Shown piece after piece: positions 46,713 through 54,730 of a stretch of 64,000 nt of DNA (the first letter of the stretch is position 1; the number at the start of each line of letters is the position of its first letter). Made by a program: the position numbers and the translations under genes. The stretch spans positions 183,777-247,776 of the forward strand of contig WTGP01000018.1 in NCBI GenBank assembly GCA_011523505.1, given 5' to 3'. The notes below the pieces were generated by a model. It saw only the letters and a list, made by a program, of their open reading frames with translations, made no database searches and was not told the DNA's origin. The stretch is from Gammaproteobacteria bacterium. Lineage in GTDB: Bacteria > Pseudomonadota > Gammaproteobacteria > Steroidobacterales > Foliamicaceae.

Positions 46713-48119
46713 ATGAGAAACAGGAATTCACCGCCGTTCGATACTGCGCGCGCCGATGGCGCTCTCCGGCAGAGCCTGCGCATGAACTTCGGCACCGGCG
46801 CAATGGGCATGGCCATCATCCTGAACACCATGGGCGGCGTCTTCCCCCCGTTCATGACCAATTTTCTGGGGATAGGCGCGGGAGCGGCGGCTACCCTGAT
46901 GCTGGTCTCCAAGCTCTACGACATGGTGACCGACCCCCTGATGGGCGTGATCAGCGACCGGACGGCGACGCGCTGGGGACGCCGGCGCCCGTTCCTCATG
47001 CTGGGAGGCGCCATCAGCGCGATCGGACTTGTGCTTGTCTTCAATCCTCCGGCCATTGCCGGTCAGGCGTGGCTCATCGCTTATGTCCTGGGGGCGCTGC
47101 TGGTCACCTATACCGGCTATACGGTGTTCAATATTCCGTACATGGCCATGCCCGCGGAGATGACCCGCAGCTACCACGAACGCACGAACCTGATGTCGCA
47201 CCGGGTCGTCTTCCTCAATATCGGCGCACTGATCGCGGTGTCCGCGTTTGCGATCGTCGAATGGCTGGGAAACGACCGGGCCGCTCACGGAACCATGGGC
47301 GCGGCGTTCGCGCTGCTCATTTTCCTGGGGTGCGCCTATTGCTTCTTCGGCACCGCGTCGGCGAGACAGACTTTCCAGAAGCAGCATGCCTATTCGATCG
47401 GGACCCAAATCCGGACCGCCTTCAGGAACAGGCCGCTGATGCTTCTGCTCGGCGCCAAGTTCTGCCAATTGCTGGGGGTGTCGCTTTCGAGCGCGACGGG
47501 GGTCTATTTCAAGGCCGGGATCCTCGGGATCAGCTACAAGCTCATAACCCTCTATCTCATTACCAGCAGCCTGGTGATCATTGCGTTCATTCCCTTGTGG
47601 AACATGGCTTCGCGCAGGTACGGAAAGCGGCTGACTTACATGGCTGCCAGCGCCTGTTACGCGCTGGTGACGCTGACCTGGCTGCTGGCCACGGCGGACG
47701 ATCCCCTGGCTTACATCTTCATCCGCGCGGTACTGCTCGGCATCTGCGCCAGCGGCATCCTGATACTGGGCGCGGCGCTGCTGCCGGACGCCGTCGAGTA
47801 CGACTACCTCAAGACGGGGATGCGCCGCGAGGGCACCCTGTCCTCCTTCTATTCGACCGTGGAAAAGCTGGCGTTCGCGGTCGGCCCGGCGCTGGCGCTC
47901 TATTTCCTGAGCTGGTTCGGCTACCAGGAAGGTACGGAAGGCATGCAGATCGAGCAGCCGCAAAGCGCGATAATCGCGATCTATATCGGCGCGGGCCTGA
48001 CGCCGGCCGCGCTCTACGGACTCAGCCTCGTCTTCCTGTCCAGGTACGACCTTTCGGAAGACCGGCTCAAGGCGCTGCGCGCCCGCCCGCCCGGTTCCAT
48101 CCCCGAACCGAGCGGCTAA
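46713..48119 (+). CDS. GPH-family (glycoside-pentoside-hexuronide) cation symporter, copy 1
   Basis: 468 residues from the ATG at 46713 (a GTG at 46659 is also in frame). About 12 membrane segments are visible. Family motifs are KLYDMVTDPLMGVISDRTATRWGRRRPFLMLGG near 69-101 (the Asp-containing loop of the melibiose carrier family), YTGYTVFNIPYMAMPAEMTRSYHERTNL near 131-158 and LGAALLPDAVEYDYLKTGMRREG near 350-372. It should import a glycoside or related compound with sodium or protons. A second copy with very similar sequence follows immediately. Confidence 0.86.
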   Translation: MRNRNSPPFDTARADGALRQSLRMNFGTGAMGMAIILNTMGGVFPPFMTNFLGIGAGAAATLMLVSKLYDMVTDPLMGVISDRTATRWGRRRPFLMLGGAISAIGLVLVFNPPAIAGQAWLIAYVLGALLVTYTGYTVFNIPYMAMPAEMTRSYHERTNLMSHRVVFLNIGALIAVSAFAIVEWLGNDRAAHGTMGAAFALLIFLGCAYCFFGTASARQTFQKQHAYSIGTQIRTAFRNRPLMLLLGAKFCQLLGVSLSSATGVYFKAGILGISYKLITLYLITSSLVIIAFIPLWNMASRRYGKRLTYMAASACYALVTLTWLLATADDPLAYIFIRAVLLGICASGILILGAALLPDAVEYDYLKTGMRREGTLSSFYSTVEKLAFAVGPALALYFLSWFGYQEGTEGMQIEQPQSAIIAIYIGAGLTPAALYGLSLVFLSRYDLSEDRLKALRARPPGSIPEPSG

Positions 48120-48146
48120 ACTGCCCTCCAGAATCGAGGGGGTTCC

Positions 48147-49559
48147 ATGGAAAGACGGAAGGACGCAAGCCCGGCGCCGGCGCCTGAAGCGAGGGGAGCC
48201 GGAGAGTCAGTCTCCGAAGCATTACGCATCAACTTCGGCGCCGGGGCGCTGGGGATGGCCATCGTCCTGAACACGCTGGCCGGCATTCTTGCGCCGTTCA
48301 TGACGAATTTTCTGGGCATCGGCGCCGCAACGGTGGCGCTGCTGCTGCTGGTTTCCAAGCTCTACGACATGGTGACGGACCCGCTAATGGGCGTGCTCAG
48401 CGACCGCACCCGAACCCGCTGGGGCCGCCGCCGCCCCTTCCTTTTTCTCGGCGGCATCGTGACCGCCGCGGGCTTCGTCCTGATCTTCAATCCGCCGCAG
48501 CTGGACCACAGCCCCGCCCTGCTCAACGCCTGGGTGCTGGGCGCGCTGCTGCTGACCTACACCGGCTACACGCTGTTCAATGTTCCCTACCTGGCCATGC
48601 CCGCCGAGATGACGACCCACTATCACGAACGCACGGCGCTGATGTCGTGGCGCACGGTGTTCATCAACGTAGGCGCGCTGCTAGCGTTCTTTTCCTTCGC
48701 CCTCGTCGAGTGGCTGGGCAACGACCGCCAGGCGCACGGCGCCATGGGGCTGATCTACGCCGCGCTGATTGCCGGCGGCTCCATCTACTGCTTTTTCGGC
48801 CTCGCATCGGCCCGCCAGACCACTGCCGCGAGGCTCGCGCACAAGCCCTCGATCTGGCGCCAGATCCGCACCATCGCGACCAACCGGCCGCTGATGAACC
48901 TGCTGGGCGCCAAGCTTTGCCAATTGCTGGGGCTTGCCGCCAGCGGCTCCGCTGGCGTTTATTTCAAGGTCGTCATCCTCAAGATGAGCTACACGCAAAC
49001 GACCTGGTTCCTGGTGGTGAATGTCCTCGTGATCCTGGCCGCCATTCCACTGTGGAATCGCGTGTCGCGCAGGCACGGCAAGCGGCTCGCGTACATGATC
49101 GCAACCTCGTGCTTCGCCCTGACCGTCTCCACCTGGCTGCTGGCCACTGCCGCCGATCCGCTGTCGTACATCTTTGCGCGGGCCGTGTTCCTCGGCTTTT
49201 TTGCCAGCGGCGTGATCATCATGGGCGCCGCGCTTCTGCCCGACGCCGTGGAGTATGACTACATCACAACGGGACTGCGGCGCGAAGCCACGATGTCCGC
49301 GTTCTACGCCACGGTCGAAAAACTGGCTTTCGCCGCCGGTCCGGCCCTGGCGCTGCTGATGCTGGGCGCGTTCGGCTACCAGTCCGGCACCGAGGGCATG
49401 CAGATCGAGCAGCCCGAAAGCGCGATCAATGCCATTTACGTGACCGCGGGACTGGCGCCGGCGCTGCTGTATGGACTGAGCCTCGTTTTCCTGGCCAAGT
49501 ACGACCTGACGGAAGAAAAACTCAAGGCGGCGCGCGCCGCAAGCGCCGCAGCCGGCTGA
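48147..49559 (+). CDS. GPH-family cation symporter, copy 2 (tandem paralogue)
   Basis: A 470-residue transporter clearly homologous to the gene just upstream over its full length. Shared blocks include KLYDMVTDPLMGVLSDRT, TRWGRRRPFLFLGG, YTGYTLFNVPYLAMPAEM and GAALLPDAVEYDYITTGLRRE. Both end near QIEQPESAINAIYV and LVFLAKYDLTEEKLKA-like segments. GAGGGGG precedes the ATG. The 27-bp gap suggests one transcript. The two copies presumably took different substrates or affinities after duplication. A TonB receptor for outer-membrane uptake follows 154 bp downstream. Confidence 0.86.
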   Translation: MERRKDASPAPAPEARGAGESVSEALRINFGAGALGMAIVLNTLAGILAPFMTNFLGIGAATVALLLLVSKLYDMVTDPLMGVLSDRTRTRWGRRRPFLFLGGIVTAAGFVLIFNPPQLDHSPALLNAWVLGALLLTYTGYTLFNVPYLAMPAEMTTHYHERTALMSWRTVFINVGALLAFFSFALVEWLGNDRQAHGAMGLIYAALIAGGSIYCFFGLASARQTTAARLAHKPSIWRQIRTIATNRPLMNLLGAKLCQLLGLAASGSAGVYFKVVILKMSYTQTTWFLVVNVLVILAAIPLWNRVSRRHGKRLAYMIATSCFALTVSTWLLATAADPLSYIFARAVFLGFFASGVIIMGAALLPDAVEYDYITTGLRREATMSAFYATVEKLAFAAGPALALLMLGAFGYQSGTEGMQIEQPESAINAIYVTAGLAPALLYGLSLVFLAKYDLTEEKLKAARAASAAAG

Positions 49560-49713
49560 GCAAAGCGCCCCAAGGACCTCTGGTAAGATCGAAGCCCGAC
49601 GCTTCGTCGGCACTGACATAGCGGGACAGGGGGCTGGCCATACGGAAACGCAAGCGACGATCTATCCAAAGGCCGCCTTTCTGCCGGCCGGACTGTCCCT
49701 GCGGGAGATAATC

Positions 49714-52119
49714 ATGAATTCACGCACGGCAAGACTGATTCTGCCGGCCGCAGCCCTGACCCTTTTGCCGCTCGGCATTGTTCCGGCTCCGGCCCTGGCC
49801 CAGGAGGCGGTCCTGGAGGAAATCATCGTCACGGCGCGCAAGCGCGAGGAGAGCCTTTTCGATATCCCGGTCGCGATTACCGCGATTACCGGAGAGCAGA
49901 TCGAGAATTGGGGCCTCAACGACCTGCAGGACGTGGCGAAGATCGTGCCCGGCCTGACCTTCGACCGCTCGGTTACGCAGAATGACTACGCGCCGGCCCT
50001 GCGCGGCCTGCAGGCGGAACAGGGCCGCAACAGCGTCGGCCTGCTGATCGACGACATCGATATTTCATCGCAGAACGTCCAGGTGGCCGGCGGCGGGAGC
50101 CTCGCGCGTCTGCGACTTGTGGACGTGGAGCGGATCGAGGTCGTGAAGGGTCCGCAGGCGGCCCTTTACGGACGCTCCGCATTCGGCGGCGCGGTGAACT
50201 ACATCACCAAGCGCCCGAGCCTGGACGAGTACGACCTCAAGGCCGCTCTCGAGGTGCACAGCGAGTCCGGCCAGGAGATCAGGGTGTCCGGCGGAGCGCC
50301 GGTGGTCGAAGACGCGTTCGGCGTGCGCGTCAACGCCTACTGGTTCGACGAGCGCGGTTCCTACAAGAACACGGTGTCCGACGACTACGTGGGCGGCGGC
50401 GACGGCATGGGCATTTCGGCCGCATTCCTGCTCCAGGCAAACGAGAACTTTTCCGTTTACGGGCGGCTGGAATACTCCGATGAGAGCTACGCGCCCCAGG
50501 CCGCTTTCGTGATCAACGGCAATACCGACGTGAACCTGACCGGGGGCGCGGAAATCGTACTGAACAGGGCCACCACAAGGATCTTTTCCGGACCGCTGGT
50601 GGACGGTCCGATCGGGTTCGACATCAATCACCGCACCGGCGAGGACTACAAGGGCATGGACGTCGAGTATTTCCGCGCCACGGTCATCTCCGACTGGGAC
50701 GCCGGCAGCTTCGGACTCAAGTCGCTGACCAGTTGGGTGGACTCGCACGACGACATCTTCCAGGACAACGATTTCGTCAGCGGGTCGGTCAATGGCGTAG
50801 TGAGGGGGGCCTTCCAGGAGACCGAACGCATCAATGACACTGTCCAGTTCAGCCAGGAAGTTCGGATCTTCTCGCAGACGGACAGCCGTTTGCAATGGCT
50901 CCTGGGCGCCTTGTACTGGAAGGAGGACGTGGACCAGTTCGGCAGTAACGACACGGGCCTGGCGCTCGGGCCGATCTTCGACTCCGACGTCGCCGCCTTC
51001 TACGATACGCGCGATGGCGAGGGCCGCAACATCAGCCGCTACACGGACCACCAGTCGGTTTTTGCCTGGTCGGAGTATGCGCTTACCGAACAACTGTTCG
51101 TTTCCGCCGAAGTCCGCTACACGGACGAGGAGATACAGCACATTCTTGACTTCGATCCGCCGTTCAATTTCTTCTACGGCGTGATCTCGCTGGGTGGCGC
51201 AGTGCCGCCGATACTGAGTTCGTTCGGCCAGGTCACCGGCGTTCACAGCGAAACGATCACCGAAAAGTACGTCATTCCGAGGGTCGCGCTCAGCTATCGG
51301 CCGGACGATAACCTGAACCTTTACGGGGCCATCGGAAAGGGCGTCAAACCTTCCGGTTTCCAGGACGGCGCGGTATTCTCGCTCGACCGGCCCTTCGACC
51401 GGGAATCGCTGTGGTCGTATGAAGCGGGCGCCAAGGCTTTGCTTATGGGCGGTGCGCTGGCTGTCAATGCCGCCGCCTTTTTCCAGGACTATACGGACCA
51501 GCAAGTCTCGTCCCAGATTTTCAACGAAGAGGCGCAGCAGTTGCAACCGGTGATCGAGAACGCCGGCAAATCGACGATCTGGGGTCTTGAGTTCGAGGCG
51601 AACTGGCGCGCCACCGAAGAACTGACCCTCTCCGGCGCCTACACCTACATCAACGGCGAGTTCGACAATTTCCGGGTGGTCTCCACCAGCGCGTCGCGAA
51701 TCGGCGAGAGCGGCTGCGGCGAATTCCTGGACTTCGCCCGGCCGGCCTGTCTCCTGATCAAGGATGGCAATCGGCCGGCCGATCTGCCCGAGCATCAGCT
51801 CAATTTCAACGGCAACTACACGGCCAACCTGAACGGCAACTGGGACTGGTTCGTGGATATGAGCGCACGCCACACCTCCGAGCGCTTCGTATCTTCCGCC
51901 AATGTGGCGACGCAGGACGCCTACTGGCGGGTGGACGGCCAGCTCGGGGTCCGCAGCGAGAACATGCGCGCCGCGCTCTACGTGGACAACCTGCTGGATG
52001 ACGACACCGTGACCGACGGCAACCTCTACGTGGACTTCTTCAACGGGTTCGCGCCGTCCGGCTTCGGCTACCGTCCGATCCCGCGGATAGTGGGTCTGCG
52101 GGTCAACTACAGCATGTAA
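49714..52119 (+). CDS. TonB-dependent receptor (no STN domain)
   Basis: An 801-residue outer-membrane receptor. The signal peptide ends about residue 29 (PAPALAQEA) and is followed at once by a TonB-box-like LEEIIVTARKREESLFDIPVAI and the plug domain (LNDLQDVAKIVPGLTFD, VDVERIEVVKGPQAALYGRSAFGGAVNYIT near 130-160). The remaining 640 residues are beta-barrel. The protein ends VGLRVNYSM, with Met instead of the usual Phe. The TARKREESLFDIPVAI start is typical of the large sphingomonad/gammaproteobacterial group of receptors for organic substrates. Downstream oxygenase and hydrolase genes suggest the imported compound is then broken down. Confidence 0.9.
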   Translation: MNSRTARLILPAAALTLLPLGIVPAPALAQEAVLEEIIVTARKREESLFDIPVAITAITGEQIENWGLNDLQDVAKIVPGLTFDRSVTQNDYAPALRGLQAEQGRNSVGLLIDDIDISSQNVQVAGGGSLARLRLVDVERIEVVKGPQAALYGRSAFGGAVNYITKRPSLDEYDLKAALEVHSESGQEIRVSGGAPVVEDAFGVRVNAYWFDERGSYKNTVSDDYVGGGDGMGISAAFLLQANENFSVYGRLEYSDESYAPQAAFVINGNTDVNLTGGAEIVLNRATTRIFSGPLVDGPIGFDINHRTGEDYKGMDVEYFRATVISDWDAGSFGLKSLTSWVDSHDDIFQDNDFVSGSVNGVVRGAFQETERINDTVQFSQEVRIFSQTDSRLQWLLGALYWKEDVDQFGSNDTGLALGPIFDSDVAAFYDTRDGEGRNISRYTDHQSVFAWSEYALTEQLFVSAEVRYTDEEIQHILDFDPPFNFFYGVISLGGAVPPILSSFGQVTGVHSETITEKYVIPRVALSYRPDDNLNLYGAIGKGVKPSGFQDGAVFSLDRPFDRESLWSYEAGAKALLMGGALAVNAAAFFQDYTDQQVSSQIFNEEAQQLQPVIENAGKSTIWGLEFEANWRATEELTLSGAYTYINGEFDNFRVVSTSASRIGESGCGEFLDFARPACLLIKDGNRPADLPEHQLNFNGNYTANLNGNWDWFVDMSARHTSERFVSSANVATQDAYWRVDGQLGVRSENMRAALYVDNLLDDDTVTDGNLYVDFFNGFAPSGFGYRPIPRIVGLRVNYSM

Positions 52120-52129
52120 GGCCCCGGGC

Positions 52130-52993
52130 GTGCACCCGAAGGTAACGCAGGAAATCATCGACGCCTACAGGGAAGTAGGCGTGGCGCATGTGCCGGGCGT
52201 GTTCTCGAAGGAGTGGGTGGCCCGCATGACGCAGGCAATCGACTCGGTCGTTGCCGGGCTGCGCGACGGCTCGCTTGTTTTCGGGCCCCACGAGACCATG
52301 CGCGACGTGGAATTCGAGGACCACGACGGCTACGTGCGCCTGGTCAACGCCTACTGGCGGGTGCCGGAGATGCAGGCGCTGGTCGAGGAATGCGGCTGTG
52401 CGGAGATCGTCGCCGACGTGATCGGTTCGGACGAAATGCGCGCCTGGGTGGACGGCACTTTCCTGAAGGAGGGCAACAAGGAAGAAACGGCCACGCCCTG
52501 GCACAACGACGAGTGCCTGTTTCCGTTCAGCGGCGAGCACAGCCCGTCGATGTGGGTGGCCCTGACCGACATGGGTCCCGACAATGCGCCTTTGCTGACA
52601 CTGGCCGGCTCCAACAGGGACCCGCACCGCTATATAAGTTCCTGGGCGCTCGAGGGCGCCGAGCGGCCGCCCAATTTCCACCCCTGGTCGGAACTGCTGG
52701 AGCGGGTCGCTGCGCCCGACGCGGACATCCGCGTGTGGGAAGCGCAAGCGGGCGACATGCTGATCATCCACCCGAAGACGATCCACGCCTCCAAGCCGCG
52801 AACGGCCGGCTACGATGGCCGCCGCCTCGGGTTTTCCCTGCGCTGGATCGGCAGCGACATCCGCTACCAGGTCAATCCGACGGCAAGAAAGAGCCCGTTC
52901 GAGGGCAGCGAGCTGCTGAAAGAGGGCGAACGCCTTCCCGATTCACTGATGCCCGTGACCTGGCGTCGGCCTCCCCGCAAGAAAGCCGCCTGA
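52130..52993 (+). CDS. Phytanoyl-CoA dioxygenase (PhyH)-family protein
   Basis: 287 residues from a GTG at 52130, 10 bp after the receptor gene. It has the Fe(II)/2-oxoglutarate double-stranded helix with His125 and Asp127 in ATPWHNDECLF, the distal His219 in MLIIHPKTIHAS and Arg238 in FSLRWIG. The N-terminus YREVGVAHVPGVFSKEWVARM near 13-33 is typical of PhyH. Members hydroxylate fatty acyl chains, osmolytes or natural products; the substrate is not shown. The close spacing suggests an operon with the receptor and the hydrolase. Confidence 0.85.
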   Translation: MHPKVTQEIIDAYREVGVAHVPGVFSKEWVARMTQAIDSVVAGLRDGSLVFGPHETMRDVEFEDHDGYVRLVNAYWRVPEMQALVEECGCAEIVADVIGSDEMRAWVDGTFLKEGNKEETATPWHNDECLFPFSGEHSPSMWVALTDMGPDNAPLLTLAGSNRDPHRYISSWALEGAERPPNFHPWSELLERVAAPDADIRVWEAQAGDMLIIHPKTIHASKPRTAGYDGRRLGFSLRWIGSDIRYQVNPTARKSPFEGSELLKEGERLPDSLMPVTWRRPPRKKAA

Positions 52994-53002
52994 CCTGGGA
53001 GA

Positions 53003-53019
53003 GAGGGCGTCCCGCCCTC
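53003..53019. repeat. 17-bp REP-like repeat (copy A)
   Basis: GAGGGCGTCCCGCCCTC lies in the 56-bp gap between the PhyH and hydrolase genes. It can form a small hairpin. Its exact reverse complement occurs at 60504-60520, also in an intergenic gap, so it looks like a dispersed REP-type sequence. Confidence 0.5.
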
Positions 53020-53049
53020 CACGGCAACGTCGCGGCAGAATCACCCGGC

Positions 53050-53865
53050 ATGACCATCAGCCGTAAGCTGGTCGAGACCCGGTCAGGTTTCGTCCACGTC
53101 CGCACGGCCGGTTCCGGATCGCCCATCCTGTTTCTGCACTGGACTCCATCGTCCAGCCGCCAATACGTACCCGTGCTCGACAGACTCGGCGATTCAGGTT
53201 TCGCCGGGTACGCACCGGACAACATGGGCTACGGCCAGTCGGACCCGCGCCCCTCTCCGTGGCTGGTGAAGGACTACGCCGACAACATCGCCGCGGTAAT
53301 GGACGGGCTGGGGCTCGAAACCGCGGCCGTGGTCGGCGGGCACGTGTCTTCCGAATTCGCGGTCGAGCTGTCGCTGCGCCATCCCGAGCGCGTAACGCAC
53401 CTGGTCCTTGACGGCTGCCCGGTCTGGGACCGCGCCTTCCGCGACGAGGTGCTGAGCGTGTCCCGGCAGCCGGCGCCGCAGTGGTCGGAGGACGGCGCCC
53501 ATATCGCCTGGGTATGGGAGCGGTCGCTGTGGCTGCAGCGGATGTGGGACTCGGGGTTCGAATTGGACGACGACGGCGCCGCCCTGCTCCGCAACGCGGT
53601 CATCGACAGCATGCTGGCGCAGCAGATGGACGACGCGACCGAGGCGCTGAGGGAATACGAGATGGGGGACGCCTTGGCGAAGGTCCGCGTTCCGACGCTG
53701 GCGCTCACTGCCGAAACGGATCCCCTGAACAATTGCCACGAGAAGGTCCTGGCGCTCGTTGAAGGCTCGTCAGGCCACACTTTCGAGGGTGGCCATCCGC
53801 ATCACTACCCGGAAAAGGCCAGCGAGTACCTGGACGTTATTCTGGAGTTCCTTCGTCGGGCGTGA
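53050..53865 (+). CDS. Alpha/beta hydrolase with non-canonical nucleophile position
   Basis: 271 residues from the ATG at 53050. The fold is clear: GSPILFLHWTPSSSRQYVPVLDRL near 23-46, APDNMGYGQSDPR near 55-67, an elbow near 94-101, PERVTHLVLDGCPVWD near 112, LALTAETDPLNNCHEKV with the acidic Asp, and a late GGHPHHYPEKA with the catalytic His. The elbow reads VVGGHVSSEFAVELS, where the normal GxSxG has no Ser at the nucleophile place; His98 falls there. It resembles a subgroup with GHHTGA elbows. Hydrolysis by a serine mechanism is therefore doubtful. Its 3' end overlaps the convergent bolA gene by 29 bp. Confidence 0.82.
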   Translation: MTISRKLVETRSGFVHVRTAGSGSPILFLHWTPSSSRQYVPVLDRLGDSGFAGYAPDNMGYGQSDPRPSPWLVKDYADNIAAVMDGLGLETAAVVGGHVSSEFAVELSLRHPERVTHLVLDGCPVWDRAFRDEVLSVSRQPAPQWSEDGAHIAWVWERSLWLQRMWDSGFELDDDGAALLRNAVIDSMLAQQMDDATEALREYEMGDALAKVRVPTLALTAETDPLNNCHEKVLALVEGSSGHTFEGGHPHHYPEKASEYLDVILEFLRRA

Positions 53866-54118
53866 TCGCGGTGATGGCCAGGGCGTGGATGGGGCCCTGC
53901 ATCATTTCTCCCAGGGCAGCGTAAACGAGGCGGTGGCGTGCGAGCGGGGCGAGGCCGTCGAACCGCTGCGCCACGATGTGCACCGAGAAGTGGCCGCCGC
54001 CCTCGCGGGCGCCCACATGACCGACGTGCAGGTGCGAGTCGTCCTGCACTTCGACTTCGCAGGGGGCCAGCGCCTCAAGCAGACGGGCGCGGATAAGTGA
54101 CGGGCGATCGGCGCTCAC
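53837..54118 (-). CDS. bolA: BolA-family protein
   Basis: 93 residues from a GTG at 54118 that overlaps the yciB stop (GTGA). The BolA pattern is plain: IRARLLEALAPCEVEVQDDSHLHVGH near 8-33, GGHFSVHIVAQRFDGLAPLARHRLVYAALGEMM near 40-72 and HALAITAITPDE at the end. BolA proteins work with monothiol glutaredoxins in Fe-S cluster handling; the His in RHRLVY and other loop residues are the usual cluster ligands. The pairing with yciB upstream is seen in other proteobacteria. It overlaps the alpha/beta hydrolase gene on the other strand. Confidence 0.9.
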   Translation of the reverse strand: MSADRPSLIRARLLEALAPCEVEVQDDSHLHVGHVGAREGGGHFSVHIVAQRFDGLAPLARHRLVYAALGEMMQGPIHALAITAITPDEGTPE

Positions 54119-54672
54119 TCGCCTTGAACGGTCTTCATGGACCGCACAATCCAGATTCCCTGCAGCAGGCCGAACACAAGGGTCAGGCTGGTCAGGCCGA
54201 AAAGCTTGAAATAAACCCAGGTCGCTTCGCTGAAGCTGTAGGCCACCCAGATATTGAGTGCGCCCACCACGATAAAGAACATCAGCCAGGCCCAATCCAG
54301 CGCCGACGCCGTGCGGGCCGGCACGGCGGAAAAACCTTCCGCCTGCGACGCCAGGATGGCATGGATCACGCCCTTGCGCTTCCACAGGCGCGCGCCCAAA
54401 AGCGCCACGCTCATCGCCCAGTACAAGACCGTCGGCTTCCACTTGATGAACACGGGGTCCTTCAGCACTACGGTCAGCGTGCCGAACACCAGCACCAGCC
54501 CCGCGGAAGCCAGCGTGATCGGCTTGGGCTTGTAGGAGCCACCGATCAGCCACTGCGCGGCAACCTGCAAGATCACGGCGCCCATGAGCACCCAGACGGC
54601 CGGGATCAGCCCCCATACCAGGTAGGCCGCCAAAAACGGCACGAGAAAGAAAAAGTCCAGAAAAACCTGCAC
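54115..54672 (-). CDS. yciB: Inner-membrane septation protein A (YciB/IspZ family)
   Basis: 185 residues from a GTG at 54672, where the family sequence begins (VQVFLDFFFLVPFLAAYLVWG); the frame upstream is unrelated. About five membrane segments are present. Strong matches are FGTLTVVLKDPVFIKWKPTVLYWAM near 77-101, DWAWLMFFIVVGALNIWVAY near 131-150 and FSEATWVYFKLFGLTSLTLVFGLLQGIWI near 151-180. YciB is linked to cell-envelope synthesis and septation. It is divergent from the POT transporter and coupled to bolA downstream. Confidence 0.92.
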   Translation of the reverse strand: MQVFLDFFFLVPFLAAYLVWGLIPAVWVLMGAVILQVAAQWLIGGSYKPKPITLASAGLVLVFGTLTVVLKDPVFIKWKPTVLYWAMSVALLGARLWKRKGVIHAILASQAEGFSAVPARTASALDWAWLMFFIVVGALNIWVAYSFSEATWVYFKLFGLTSLTLVFGLLQGIWIVRSMKTVQGE

Positions 54673-54730
54673 GGCGGCGGAAATGATAGCGCGGCCGCCG
54701 GGCCGGGAACGCGCTGCATATAATGCGGCG

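Noticed and set aside
49560..49713. GGGACAG...CTGTCCC pair in the leader of the second TonB receptor as a riboswitch or operator
   Set aside because: The arms are only 7 bases and about 70 bases apart in GC-rich DNA. No conserved riboswitch core (for example a B12-box-like segment) was recognised.
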